Assembly (NCBI GenBank): GCA_030064795.1
Contig: JASJEI010000099.1
Coordinates: 1 to 23,454, forward strand
Length of the DNA: 23,454 nt
Source of the DNA: Pleurocapsa sp. MO_226.B13
Lineage (GTDB): Bacteria > Cyanobacteriota > Cyanobacteriia > Cyanobacteriales > Xenococcaceae
Direction: 5' to 3'
A model generated the notes under the pieces. The model was not told the DNA's origin. It saw only the letters and a list, made by a program, of their open reading frames with translations, and did not search any database. The translations under genes and the position numbers were made by a program. This document shows, piece after piece, positions 16,501-23,454 of the stretch; position 1 is the first letter of the stretch, and the number at the start of each line of letters is the position of its first letter.

Positions 16501-16516
16501 AAGGTTTTAAAACCTT
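16501..16516. promoter_or_regulatory. Perfect 16-bp palindrome upstream of the 31-aa ORF
   Basis: AAGGTTTT followed by AAAACCTT is a perfect palindrome. It lies 47 bp upstream of the peptide ATG on the minus strand, where it could overlap a -35 region as an operator. On the plus strand it is followed by TTTGTATTTTTA and could end transcripts coming from the DUF760 gene. Confidence 0.4.
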
Positions 16517-16620
16517 TGTATTTTTAGATTAACCTCAAATTCGCGATTAAACAGTTGAACTATACATTTTATTAACAATGCACTGTTTAGCTGCTATGAA
16601 GACTGAAAGTCGATCGCCTG

Positions 16621-18054
16621 TTATGGCAGCCATTGGGGATGCAAACCCACAAAAGGTAACGGTTCGGCAATTTGTTGTTGGTCGGCGAGGATCAGCAACC
16701 AGATATTGCTGGTAGTGGCAGGTAGGGTCAGAGACTGCTGATACAAAATTCCCAGTCCATCTGGTGCCACACTGAGTTGACTATCTTGATATTTTGGTAG
16801 AGATACCAGAGTGGTAGCTGCTTCTGTTTGAAGATTGATTTTGGCTAGATAGGGTTTTTCGATATACTCTTCCCCCTTTTCTAATTCTGTCAGCCAACAA
16901 TATAAATAGGTCGCATCGGGATCGAATTGACAATTTTGGATCGAACCATCAGTGTTTAATAATTCTTTTTGGATACCCTGATTAGTGACATAAAACAGCG
17001 ATCGCGTGTAGCGTAGTTTAGCATTATCGGTATTGTAGTTAATCATCGCTGCTCCCGTGCCGTCAGCAGTAAAGTCTAAAACTTGTCCAAAGCTAGGGAT
17101 AAAGTCTAAGGATTCCGCATTGGTTTTGAGCGGTAACAGGGCAATACCTTCCCCTTGTGCAGCAGCTACAGCCTGACTATCTGGAGTAATTAAAAAATCC
17201 CCGACTTGTTCCTCAGTTATTAATTGTGGTGGCTTATCGGCAGTAATTTTCCACAAACCGTAGTTGTTATAGTCGTTGCGATTGATTCTTTGCACTACGA
17301 TAGTTTTGCCATCTTGAGCGAGATCGAACTTATTGTTTTGGTATTTTTGGGCATCTAAAACTAATTCAATCTGAGGATCGCTGCGGTTTGCCTGTTGAGA
17401 ATTTAAACCAGTGGTTACAGTATAGAGTTTTAAATGCTGAATTCCCTCCATACCCAGTTGACTATCGGCAGCCGAAAATAGCAAGCGATCGCCTTGGGGA
17501 TAGGGTTGAAAATCAAAGACGGTTAAATTTTCAGGAGTCAAAAGTTCTTTTTGCTGTTGTGTCCAGTTAAATAAAACTAACCTCCCCTTTTCTTCTCCTT
17601 GAGTACCAACATAGGCAAAAGCGCGATCGCGAGTGCGAAATTCAGCCTCAAACGGTTGTATTGATTGTGAATGTTCTTGGTGGTTAAAGCCGTCTTTTGC
17701 ATCTGCTAAAGATACTTGATAAGTTTCTCCGTAGGAGGCGGGTGCATCCAAGGTATATGCCAGTTTCAGACCAGACCAACTAATTTTGCCAGTCAAAGTA
17801 GGAGTAATTGCCAGATTTTGTTCGACGCTGGCGCGATTCATAGGACGATTGAAGCTTAAAATAAAAGCCCGATCTTCTCCGCCGATAATTTTGTCATTCC
17901 AGCTAAAATGGCTCACTTTTGGCCCCGTATAAAAAATATATCGATCGCTATAAAAGCGATCGCCCCAAATCAATAAGCCAATGATGACGGTTAAAAAAAT
18001 AATTAGCGCGATCGCTACTTTATCTATTGGTTGTGTGCTGCTTTTGAAGGTCAT
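16621..18054 (-). CDS. Membrane-anchored protein with an Ig-like domain and beta-propeller-like region
   Basis: 477 residues. Residues ~13-30 (VAIALIIFLTVIIGLLIWG) form an N-terminal membrane anchor with the rest outside the cytosol. Residues ~44-130 resemble the bacterial Ig-like (SbsA/Big_5) fold, with RAFILSFNRPMNRASVEQNL, GKISWSGLKLAYTL and YQVSLADAKDGF. The remainder (~140-477) has repeated short segments such as FAYVGTQGEEKGRLVLFNW, GDRLLFSAAD and LSVAPDGLGILYQQS, typical of TolB/WD-like propeller blades. No enzyme motif is visible. It is the last of three minus-strand genes; the 73-bp gap from the TIGR03943 gene contains a degenerate repeat. Co-transcription is possible but not certain. 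A sensor or scaffold role is only a guess. Confidence 0.8.
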   Translation of the reverse strand: MTFKSSTQPIDKVAIALIIFLTVIIGLLIWGDRFYSDRYIFYTGPKVSHFSWNDKIIGGEDRAFILSFNRPMNRASVEQNLAITPTLTGKISWSGLKLAYTLDAPASYGETYQVSLADAKDGFNHQEHSQSIQPFEAEFRTRDRAFAYVGTQGEEKGRLVLFNWTQQQKELLTPENLTVFDFQPYPQGDRLLFSAADSQLGMEGIQHLKLYTVTTGLNSQQANRSDPQIELVLDAQKYQNNKFDLAQDGKTIVVQRINRNDYNNYGLWKITADKPPQLITEEQVGDFLITPDSQAVAAAQGEGIALLPLKTNAESLDFIPSFGQVLDFTADGTGAAMINYNTDNAKLRYTRSLFYVTNQGIQKELLNTDGSIQNCQFDPDATYLYCWLTELEKGEEYIEKPYLAKINLQTEAATTLVSLPKYQDSQLSVAPDGLGILYQQSLTLPATTSNIWLLILADQQQIAEPLPFVGLHPQWLP

Positions 18055-18080
18055 TAGTATCTAATTATTTATTAGTTATT

Positions 18081-18120
18081 CGTAGGGGCGAACGACACTG
18101 AAAGTCCTTACAGTCCCGCT
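18081..18120. repeat. Degenerate dispersed-repeat fragment
   Basis: The string GTAGGGGCGAACG, in the gap between the TIGR03943 gene and the Ig-like gene, looks like one arm of the GTAGGG...CCCTAC palindromic repeats common in cyanobacterial genomes. The second arm is present only as a decayed TCCCGCTCG. A complete element of the same design ends the window. Confidence 0.35.
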
Positions 18121-18127
18121 CGATCGC

Positions 18128-18907
18128 TTATTTATAACTATAAGGATCGGCGGGAGTAGGAATAGATTTAATTGAGTCGGCAGCTAGTACCACAGAGCGT
18201 TGTTTGCCAACTCGATCTGAATCGAGCCGCTTTCTAGTGGGTAAGGTTTCTGCGATCATTTTCCCTTCAATTTCCCACCAAGTATCGGGAGGATAGTTAC
18301 TACGACTAGTTTCTAGTTTAATCGGAATCCCAATCGGGTAAGCATCTACAGCACAGCAAGTAATTACGAACCGAGACAGCAACAGATAATTATCGGGGAG
18401 TTCCTCTAGATGCAGAGCAAAGCCAGTAATATTAGCTGGTTGTCCACTGTAGGCATCGGGTTCGGGATAGGCATTGATTGTCCGTATCCATTCAATTAGC
18501 GATCGCTCTTGGGGTTTGGTTGCAGTCCGAAAAGCCTGGGGTTGGGAACTAGTTAGAGGAATTTCGCCGACTCCGCGTTTAATTGCTGTTTGACTGGTTA
18601 AAATTTTGGGCGGAATCAATAAGCCGGCGATCGCCACTATCAAGAGCAAGCTACTACCAAATCCAGGGGGAAAAAGATTTAGATGTTCGCCAGTGTTGTA
18701 GTAGGTACGAGTCACGATTAATTTAATTTTAATGATGCCCAGGATAGTCAGGATGATTCCGCTACCTAATACCAGTCCGTAATAGTTAGGATGAATTAAT
18801 AATTTATACTGTCCTGTTCCAGCATATTTTAGTAATAAAATTCCCCAAGCCAGTAAAGCCAATCCATCTAACCAAACGAAGAGAAGATGGTTTTTATTTT
18901 TGAGCAT
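18128..18907 (-). CDS. TIGR03943/DUF1980 family membrane protein, permease partner
   Basis: 259 residues. There are three N-terminal membrane helices (~8-28, 43-63, 84-102) followed by an extracytoplasmic domain. That domain has the family block FVITCCAVDAYPIGIPIKL, with a vicinal Cys pair, and WWEIEGKM. The family is found next to DUF318-type permeases (for example YcgQ beside YcgR in Bacillus), and exactly that partner lies 30 bp upstream here. The Cys pair suggests metal or thiol handling; some such pairs are reported under zinc regulators, as I recall. The start ATG at 18907 gives MLKNKNHLLFVWLDGLALL. The family assignment is confident, the substrate unknown. Confidence 0.88.
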   Translation of the reverse strand: MLKNKNHLLFVWLDGLALLAWGILLLKYAGTGQYKLLIHPNYYGLVLGSGIILTILGIIKIKLIVTRTYYNTGEHLNLFPPGFGSSLLLIVAIAGLLIPPKILTSQTAIKRGVGEIPLTSSQPQAFRTATKPQERSLIEWIRTINAYPEPDAYSGQPANITGFALHLEELPDNYLLLSRFVITCCAVDAYPIGIPIKLETSRSNYPPDTWWEIEGKMIAETLPTRKRLDSDRVGKQRSVVLAADSIKSIPTPADPYSYK

Positions 18908-18937
18908 AATCTACGGTTAATGTTAATTGCTTCGCGA

Positions 18938-19939
18938 TTAAAAAAAATAACTATAAACCAGAGTCAAGATAAAAGTTAATTGAGCTATGAGCGTAAAAAT
19001 ATAAATAATAATCTTGGGTTTAAAAATTGATGCCATCAAACCAATACTTTTAATATCGATAGTCGGCCCAAATACCAAAAAAGCCAATAAAGAACCCCCA
19101 GTAAAAGTAGCAGCAAAAGAGAGAGCGAAAAAAGAATCTACCGTAGAACAAATAGAGACAATTGCTGCCAGTAACATCATCGCCAAAATAGAAGTTACCA
19201 AGTCTTGACCGAGGTTTAACACCAATTGGCGAGGGACAAAAACCTGAATAATTGCTGCGATCGCGCTACCAAAAACCAGCATTCCGCCTAACTCACTAAA
19301 TTCTTGGAGGAGGTTATTAAAAAAACGCTGCCACTTAAGCTTGGAAGCGACATTTTGTTGGTTAGCTACCGCTAAGGAACTATCCATCGCCACGGACTTC
19401 CCCTGTACGATTAAAAAGCTACCAGATTGTAATAAGGGCGAGATAGATTGAGTCTTTTCTATCTTCTCCCGATCGAGAGATTTTAACCCTTTAGCAAAAG
19501 AATCTTGTAAGAGAAAACGAAGATCTTTTTGGACGCTAAAAATACAGCCTACTGTAGTGGCAATTAGCAACGAAAATAAGACTCTAAAAATGACAAGGCT
19601 AGGGCGATCGCCAAATGCCACCCAAGTAGACCAAATAACTATCGGATTAATTGTTGGTGCTGCCAACAGAAATGAGATCGCAACAGCAGGAGAAACTCCC
19701 GTTAACAATAATCTCCTCGCTACAGGAACATTACCACATTCACACACAGGAAATAAAAAACCGACACAACTACCAGTTATTGCTCCGAGGAGCGGATTTT
19801 GGGGCAATTTAGCGATTAACTGCTTTTCATCAATAAAAAACAAGAGAAAACTCGAAAGCATTACACCTAATAGTAAAAAAGGCATTGCTTCAACTAGTAA
19901 ACTCAAAAACAAAGTGAAAGCGTCGTGTAGTTGATTCAT
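18938..19939 (-). CDS. Permease, DUF318/UPF0718 (ArsP-like) family
   Basis: 333 residues with about eight membrane helices. Family landmarks are VEAMPFLLLGVMLSSFLLFF near the N-terminus, GFLFPVCECGNVPVARRLLL (~56-75, with the conserved CxC) and the AAPTINPIVIWSTW segment. In the second half there are GGMLVFGSAIAAIIQVFVP and SICSTVDSFFALSFA, repeating the small-residue/Cys pattern. A polar cytosolic loop separates the two halves. The proteins are predicted metal or metalloid transporters, with organoarsenical efflux known for the related ArsP. Here the TIGR03943 partner 30 bp downstream points to the YcgR/YcgQ-type pair rather than to arsenic. Probably first in a minus-strand operon. A dyad 16-36 bp upstream of the ATG may regulate it. 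Confidence 0.9.
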   Translation of the reverse strand: MNQLHDAFTLFLSLLVEAMPFLLLGVMLSSFLLFFIDEKQLIAKLPQNPLLGAITGSCVGFLFPVCECGNVPVARRLLLTGVSPAVAISFLLAAPTINPIVIWSTWVAFGDRPSLVIFRVLFSLLIATTVGCIFSVQKDLRFLLQDSFAKGLKSLDREKIEKTQSISPLLQSGSFLIVQGKSVAMDSSLAVANQQNVASKLKWQRFFNNLLQEFSELGGMLVFGSAIAAIIQVFVPRQLVLNLGQDLVTSILAMMLLAAIVSICSTVDSFFALSFAATFTGGSLLAFLVFGPTIDIKSIGLMASIFKPKIIIYIFTLIAQLTFILTLVYSYFF

Positions 19940-19954
19940 AATTTAGTATGAGAG

Positions 19955-19975
19955 AACTACCTACTAAATGTAGTT
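19955..19975. promoter_or_regulatory. Operator-like dyad AACTAC-N9-GTAGTT at the permease promoter
   Basis: The 6-bp arms are exact (19955-19960 and 19970-19975), and a second, overlapping CTAC-N5-GTAG pairing sits inside. It is 16 bp upstream of the permease ATG, suited to a repressor. It does not fit the Zur-type TGATAAT-ATTATCA pattern I remember. Confidence 0.45.
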
Positions 19976-20170
19976 TATAGTCCATCATTATTTTTTAGGC
20001 GTAAAACTCGGCAACACTCCAAGACACAAGCTTAATTCGCCCCAAAATATAATAAAATACCTACTTGATAGCGAAAAAGCTCATTTCTTTAAAAGTCGCC
20101 TCTAATCTTAATCACTTTAAGAGCGAAAGTCATAAGATACTTCAATAAACACTGCGCTGTGTGTCAGAGC

Positions 20171-20187
20171 TTATTAAAACTTAATAA
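20171..20187 (+). promoter_or_regulatory. Dyad TTATTAA-AAC-TTAATAA upstream of glpX
   Basis: A perfect inverted repeat with 7-bp arms lies about 95-110 bp before the glpX start. It resembles the ATTA-TAAT type of LysR-family sites. The Calvin-cycle regulator RbcR has an ATTA(G/A)-N5-(C/T)TAAT motif as I recall; here the spacer is N3, so the match is imperfect. Confidence 0.4.
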
Positions 20188-20192
20188 ACATC

Positions 20193-20223
20193 GGAGAGAT
20201 CCCTCTCTCTGGTAGACTTTTTT
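20193..20223 (+). terminator. Possible attenuator hairpin in the glpX leader
   Basis: GGAGAGA (20193-20199) pairs with TCTCTCT (20204-20210) around a TCCC loop, with one G-T pair. Six T follow at 20218-20223 after a 7-nt spacer. The layout is terminator-like but the spacer is unusual. It would lie in the leader if the promoter is upstream. Confidence 0.3.
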
Positions 20224-20267
20224 CTTGAGTGAGCATCGCTTTTAAAAAAAATTTAATCATAAGCAAT

Positions 20268-20275
20268 AAGGGAGG
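20268..20275 (+). promoter_or_regulatory. Strong ribosome binding site fixing the TTG start of glpX
   Basis: AAGGGAGG lies 6 nt before the TTG at 20282. No in-frame ATG or GTG occurs nearby that would give the conserved N-terminus, so this site decides the rare TTG start. Confidence 0.85.
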
Positions 20276-20281
20276 AAAACC

Positions 20282-21322
20282 TTGCTGGAAAATACCCTCG
20301 GTTTAGAAATCATTGAGGTAGTAGAACAAGCTGCCGTAGCCTCAGCCAAATGGATGGGTAAAGGCGAAAAAGATACTGCTGATGAGGTAGCAGTGGAAGC
20401 GATGCGCGAGCGCATGAACAAAATTAATATGCGCGGTCGAATCGTAATCGGGGAAGGAGAACGAGACGACGCTCCTATGCTTTACATCGGTGAAGAAGTA
20501 GGTATTTGTACTCGTCCAGATGCCAAAAACTATTGTAACCCAGACGAACTGATCGAGATTGATATCGCGGTCGATCCTTGTGAGGGGACTAACCTGGTAG
20601 CCTACGGTCAAAATGGGTCGATGGCAGTTTTAGCTATCTCTGAAAAAGGTGGCTTATTTGCTGCTCCAGACTTTTATATGAAGAAATTGGCAGCACCTCC
20701 AGCCGCCAATGGTCATGTAGATATTAACAAATCTGCTACTGAAAATTTAAAGATTTTATCAGAATGTCTTAACCGTTCTATAGAAGAGTTGGTTGTAGTC
20801 GTCATGGATCGTTCTCGCCACGACAACTTGGTTAAAGAAATTCGCGAAGCAGGAGCGAGAGTTAGATTGATCAGCGATGGTGATGTTTCTGCTGCTATTT
20901 CCTGTGCTTTTTCGGGAACAAATATTCATGCTCTTATGGGTATTGGTGCTGCTCCTGAAGGGGTAATTTCTGCTGCTGCCATGCGTTGTTTGGGGGGACA
21001 CTTCCAGGGACAATTAATTTACGATCCGGCGATTGTCAAAACTGGTTTAATTGGTGAAAGTAAAGAAAGCAATATAGAAAGACTAGAAGGAATGGGGATT
21101 AAGGACCCCGACAAAGTTTATAACGCAGAAGAATTGGCTAAAGGTGAAACCGTCCTGTTCGCTGCCTGTGGGATTACTCCTGGTACTTTAATGAACGGCG
21201 TTCGCTTCTTTAAAGGTGGTGCTAGAACCCAAAGTTTAGTAATTTCTTCTCAATCTAGAACCGCACGCTTTGTAGATACAGTACATATGTTCGATCAACC
21301 CAAGTCTTTACAATTAAATTAG
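20282..21322 (+). CDS. glpX: Class II fructose-1,6/sedoheptulose-1,7-bisphosphatase
   Basis: 346 residues. This is the bifunctional cyanobacterial F/SBPase that dephosphorylates fructose-1,6- and sedoheptulose-1,7-bisphosphate in the Calvin cycle. The conserved N-terminus [20 protein letters not shown] begins at the TTG start. Motifs include GEGERDD (57-63) and the metal/phosphate-binding DPCEGTN (98-104), then the blocks from [20 protein letters not shown] onward, and [16 protein letters not shown]. Length and sequence are very close to the cyanobacterial enzyme as I remember it. It is usually redox-regulated through cysteines and inhibited by AMP; several Cys are present (e.g. 76, 85, 100). 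A terminator at 21438 separates it from hemA. Confidence 0.97.
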   Translation: MLENTLGLEIIEVVEQAAVASAKWMGKGEKDTADEVAVEAMRERMNKINMRGRIVIGEGERDDAPMLYIGEEVGICTRPDAKNYCNPDELIEIDIAVDPCEGTNLVAYGQNGSMAVLAISEKGGLFAAPDFYMKKLAAPPAANGHVDINKSATENLKILSECLNRSIEELVVVVMDRSRHDNLVKEIREAGARVRLISDGDVSAAISCAFSGTNIHALMGIGAAPEGVISAAAMRCLGGHFQGQLIYDPAIVKTGLIGESKESNIERLEGMGIKDPDKVYNAEELAKGETVLFAACGITPGTLMNGVRFFKGGARTQSLVISSQSRTARFVDTVHMFDQPKSLQLN

Positions 21323-21437
21323 CGACGATCGCGCTCTGAGAAGGAAAAGATCGAGTTGCGGTAGTTAAAGATATGTAAATACCAATCGAGAAACAGGGTT
21401 GTAAAAGACGACAAAGCTGTATAACTTGATTAGGATA

Positions 21438-21485
21438 AAGGCAAATAGTGAGGGGTCAAATCCCTTTTACTGTTGCCTTTTCTTA
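21438..21485 (+). terminator. Terminator between glpX and hemA
   Basis: AAGGCAA (21438-21444) pairs with TTGCCTT (21473-21479). Inner pairing includes the AGGGG...CCCTT segment with a bulge, and a T-rich tail follows. It is a good intrinsic terminator 115 bp after the glpX stop, so hemA probably has its own promoter in 21486-21592. Confidence 0.75.
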
Positions 21486-21592
21486 ACTCCGTTGACCATA
21501 AAAAATTTAGTTAATACACAAGCTATCAAATATACAAGATCCTTTGCTTTAGTAGTAAGCGTCTAGTTAAAGCAAAATTTGCAAAAAACATA

Positions 21593-22879
21593 ATGAATAT
21601 TGTAGTTGTTGGTTTAAGTCACAAAACCGCTTCGGTGGAAGTACGGGAAAAACTAAGCATTCCCGAAGCTCAAATAGAAGAAGCGATCGCTACCCTCAAA
21701 GGTTATCCTCACATCGAAGAAATAGCGATTATTAGTACCTGTAACCGTCTAGAAATATACAGTGTAGCTAGGGATATAGAACAAGGGGTCAAAGAAATTA
21801 GCCAATTTTTGGCTGACAAAGCTCAACTTCCCCTCAGACAACTTCGTCCTAATTTATTTACTCTGTTGCGAGAAGATGCTTTGCGCCATCTGATGCGGGT
21901 TTCTGCTGGACTAGAAAGTTTGGTCTTGGGAGAAGGACAAATCTTAGCACAGGTTAAAAATACCCACAAATTAGGACAGAAATATAAAGGTTTAGGCAGA
22001 TTATTAGACAGATTATTCAAACAAGCTATTTCAACAGGTAAAAGAGTCCGTAGCGAAACCAGTATCGGTACGGGAGCAGTTTCGATTAGTTCGGCTGCGG
22101 TGGAATTAGTTCATACTAAAGTCGAGAATCTTCCTAGCTATAGGATCGCTATTATTGGTGCTGGTAAGATGGCTTGCTTGCTAGTCAAACATATGCTGTC
22201 TAAAGGCGTAACCGATATTGCTATTGTCAATCGTTCTCACAGACGAGCGCAAAAGCTCTGCGATCGCTTTCCCAATGCTAATTTAAAAATTTATCCCATC
22301 AGCGACATGATGGAAGCAGTTGCCGTCTCCGATTTAGTCTTTACCAGTACTGGAGCAACAGAGCCAATACTAAACCGAGCCAAATTAGAAGCTCATCTCA
22401 GTTTAGAAAAAGATTTGATCTTGGTGGATATTTCTGTACCTCGTAATGTCGCTGCGGATGTCAACGAGATTGGCTGTGTTAGTGCCTATAATGTAGACGA
22501 TCTCAAAGCAGTAGTAGCAGCCAACCAAGAAAGCCGTCGTCAGATGGCACAGGAGGCAGAAGGGATCATTGAAGAGGAAGTCGCCAACTATATTCTCTGG
22601 TGGCGATCGCTGGAAACAGTTCCTACTATTAGCTGTTTGCGTAGTAAGGTAGAAACCATCCGCGAACAAGAAATGGAAAAGGCTTTATCGCGCTTGGGTT
22701 CGGAGTTTGCCGAAAAACACCAAGAAGTCATCGAAGCACTAACCAGAGGAATTGTCAATAAAATTCTTCACGAACCAATGGTGCAGTTAAGAGCGCAACA
22801 GGATATTGAGGCTCGCCGTCACTGTTTGCGTTCTTTGCAAATGCTGTTTGATTTGGATACCGAAGAACAATACGGCTAA
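21593..22879 (+). CDS. hemA: Glutamyl-tRNA reductase
   Basis: 428 residues, full length. HemA reduces Glu-tRNA(Glu) to glutamate-1-semialdehyde with NADPH, the first committed step of heme, chlorophyll and bilin synthesis. The N-terminal catalytic domain has [17 protein letters not shown] and the active-site Cys50 in STCNRLEIY. The block [20 protein letters not shown] (~102-121) follows. The NADPH-binding domain shows [18 protein letters not shown] (~184-201) and [11 protein letters not shown]. The C-terminal dimerisation helix includes [16 protein letters not shown]. The ATG at 21593 is preceded by an A-rich leader without an SD. It follows glpX in the same direction, a neighbourhood I recall from other cyanobacteria. 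Confidence 0.98.
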   Translation: MNIVVVGLSHKTASVEVREKLSIPEAQIEEAIATLKGYPHIEEIAIISTCNRLEIYSVARDIEQGVKEISQFLADKAQLPLRQLRPNLFTLLREDALRHLMRVSAGLESLVLGEGQILAQVKNTHKLGQKYKGLGRLLDRLFKQAISTGKRVRSETSIGTGAVSISSAAVELVHTKVENLPSYRIAIIGAGKMACLLVKHMLSKGVTDIAIVNRSHRRAQKLCDRFPNANLKIYPISDMMEAVAVSDLVFTSTGATEPILNRAKLEAHLSLEKDLILVDISVPRNVAADVNEIGCVSAYNVDDLKAVVAANQESRRQMAQEAEGIIEEEVANYILWWRSLETVPTISCLRSKVETIREQEMEKALSRLGSEFAEKHQEVIEALTRGIVNKILHEPMVQLRAQQDIEARRHCLRSLQMLFDLDTEEQYG

Positions 22880-22952
22880 TTTATTTTTCTCTAAGAGTTT
22901 TTCAAACAGAAAATCTAGGGTAATCTTAGTTTTAATTTATCTTTAATTAGCA

Positions 22953-22986
22953 AAAACGCGACTTCAAAATCTGTGAGTCGCGTTTT
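22953..22986. terminator. Bidirectional terminator between hemA and the secreted peptide gene
   Basis: AAAACGCGACT (22953-22963) and AGTCGCGTTTT (22976-22986) form a perfect 11-bp stem with a 12-nt loop. Terminal T-runs occur on both strands, so it can end both hemA (plus) and the convergent small gene (minus). Confidence 0.85.
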
Positions 22987-23054
22987 ATATTGTTATTGCT
23001 AAATAGTGAAAATCTTCTGGCAATTGTACCTTTTCTTCCAACCTTATTTACAGA

Positions 23055-23237
23055 TTATAGATCCCAACAAAACAAACCCATCCAGGGAAGTTCTACACAC
23101 CATTGACCATTATTCAATACAGCAGACTCAGTTGAGGTGGCACTGTTGTTTAGATTTTCAGTTGCTGCTTTTGCAGGTAAAATATTGAGGCTAAAAATAC
23201 TAAGAGTTAATAAAGTGAGAGATAGTTGTTTTTTCAT
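23055..23237 (-). CDS. Small secreted peptide, 60 aa, two cysteines
   Basis: 60 residues from the ATG at 23237. A textbook Sec signal peptide (MKKQLSLTLLTLSIFSLNIL then PAKA) predicts cleavage after AKA, leaving about 36 residues. The mature part begins with a Ser/Asn/Thr-rich linker and ends NGQWCVELPWMGLFCWDL. This has a Cys-x9-Cys pair, three Trp and an amphipathic, aromatic character. The two Cys could form a disulfide in the periplasm. I do not recognise the family. The gene stands alone, convergent with hemA and separated from it by a bidirectional terminator. A CRP-like dyad lies about 90 bp upstream. It could be an exported signal, toxin, adhesion or envelope peptide; the sequence does not decide. 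Confidence 0.72.
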   Translation of the reverse strand: MKKQLSLTLLTLSIFSLNILPAKAATENLNNSATSTESAVLNNGQWCVELPWMGLFCWDL

Positions 23238-23326
23238 TTGTTTTATACTGACTTAATATTTAAAGTTTTTTTAAAGTTGCTTTTCTTTATATGAAGCCAG
23301 TATAAAGTTGCTCTTGAAGATAACCA

Positions 23327-23340
23327 GTGACTATTGTCAC
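23327..23340 (-). promoter_or_regulatory. CRP-like site upstream of the secreted peptide gene
   Basis: GTGAC-TATT-GTCAC is a perfect dyad, which can also be read as GTGA-N6-TCAC, the core of the CRP/SyCRP1 consensus TGTGA-N6-TCACA. It lies 90 bp upstream of the peptide ATG, within the range of class I activation. Only the core matches; the outer T and A do not. Confidence 0.4.
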
Positions 23341-23426
23341 CCTAAGAATATCAACTCAGTCACTCTTAGATAATCTTAGTTTTAGCCGAGAAACTGTTTG
23401 TCAAGTAAATCTTAAGAACCGAAAAA

Positions 23427-23454
23427 GTAGGGTCGTTTCATGAAACGACCCTAC
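23427..23454. repeat. 28-bp perfect palindrome at the right window edge
   Basis: The arm GTAGGGTCGTTTCA is followed immediately by its exact reverse complement, TGAAACGACCCTAC, ending on the last base. The GTAGGG...CCCTAC design matches palindromic repeats dispersed in many cyanobacterial genomes. It may extend beyond the window or mark a contig break. Confidence 0.85.

Larger units (their letters stand above)
19940..20281. other. Divergent region between the permease gene and glpX
   Basis: 342 bp without a gene. Besides the permease dyad, it holds TTATTAA-AAC-TTAATAA (20171-20187), a G/C hairpin followed by a T-run (20193-20223), and an AT-rich leader ending in the strong glpX ribosome binding site. 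Both promoters must be here. Confidence 0.6.

Noticed and set aside
19557..19934. A 125-codon frame antisense to the permease gene
   Set aside because: The minus-strand permease is unmistakable by family motifs. The antisense frame is a by-product of its codon usage.
19955..19975. Calling the permease dyad a Zur box
   Set aside because: The arms AACTAC/GTAGTT do not match the TGATAAT-type zinc-repressor consensus I know, so only a generic operator is claimed.
1..23454. tRNA, rRNA, CRISPR arrays, prophage or toxin-antitoxin modules
   Set aside because: No regularly spaced repeats, tRNA-like TPsiC/anticodon patterns or recognisable phage or toxin proteins were seen on either strand.

Overview
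The window is cyanobacterial chromosome. This rests on psbI (photosystem II), a class II fructose-1,6/sedoheptulose-1,7-bisphosphatase, glutamyl-tRNA reductase, a cyanobacterial-type FtsQ/FtsZ pair, a DUF760 protein, and many copies of the HIP1 octamer GCGATCGC. Base composition is AT-leaning. The genus cannot be fixed from the sequence; a unicellular or baeocystous lineage is only a guess. Most genes are core housekeeping genes. The accessory material lies in gaps, small ORFs and repeats. The left edge falls inside a perfect 102-bp tandem repeat and the right edge ends exactly on a 28-bp perfect palindrome, so the window may be a whole contig broken at repeats.

Layout: (1) 1-2979 is the 3' part of a CheA/PilL-type hybrid histidine kinase with two tandem receiver domains. 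(2) 3115-4752 is an exported SpoIID/LytB-domain protein. About 1 kb of decayed DNA follows, starting with a recognisable IS66 transposase zinc-finger relic. (3) 7598-5781 (minus) is a beta-barrel outer-membrane protein, followed by a 56-aa small ORF (minus) and gcvT (minus). (4) psbI at 9791 has a strong Shine-Dalgarno and terminator, and a 90-bp structured, inverted-repeat-bounded element upstream. A 64-aa conserved small protein follows, then the protease gene ctpC (minus). (5) 11941-15039 is the division/thiamine cluster ftsQ-ftsZ-thiD, then scpB and a DUF760 gene. (6) On the minus strand there is a 31-aa single-helix peptide ORF and a three-gene cluster: permease, TIGR03943-family partner, and a membrane-anchored Ig-like/propeller protein. 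(7) glpX starts with TTG behind a near-perfect ribosome binding site and is followed by hemA. (8) At the right end there is a 60-aa secreted peptide gene (minus) with a CRP-like dyad upstream.

Functional links: ftsQ, ftsZ and scpB serve division and chromosome segregation. glpX (Calvin cycle), gcvT (photorespiratory glycine breakdown), hemA (tetrapyrroles) and psbI serve photosynthetic metabolism. The permease/TIGR03943 pair is probably a metal-handling membrane system. No CRISPR, prophage, rRNA or tRNA was seen. I found no clearly new multi-gene system. The best candidates for undescribed biology are the secreted 60-aa peptide, the 31-aa membrane peptide, the permease-TIGR03943-propeller cluster, and the structured element before psbI.
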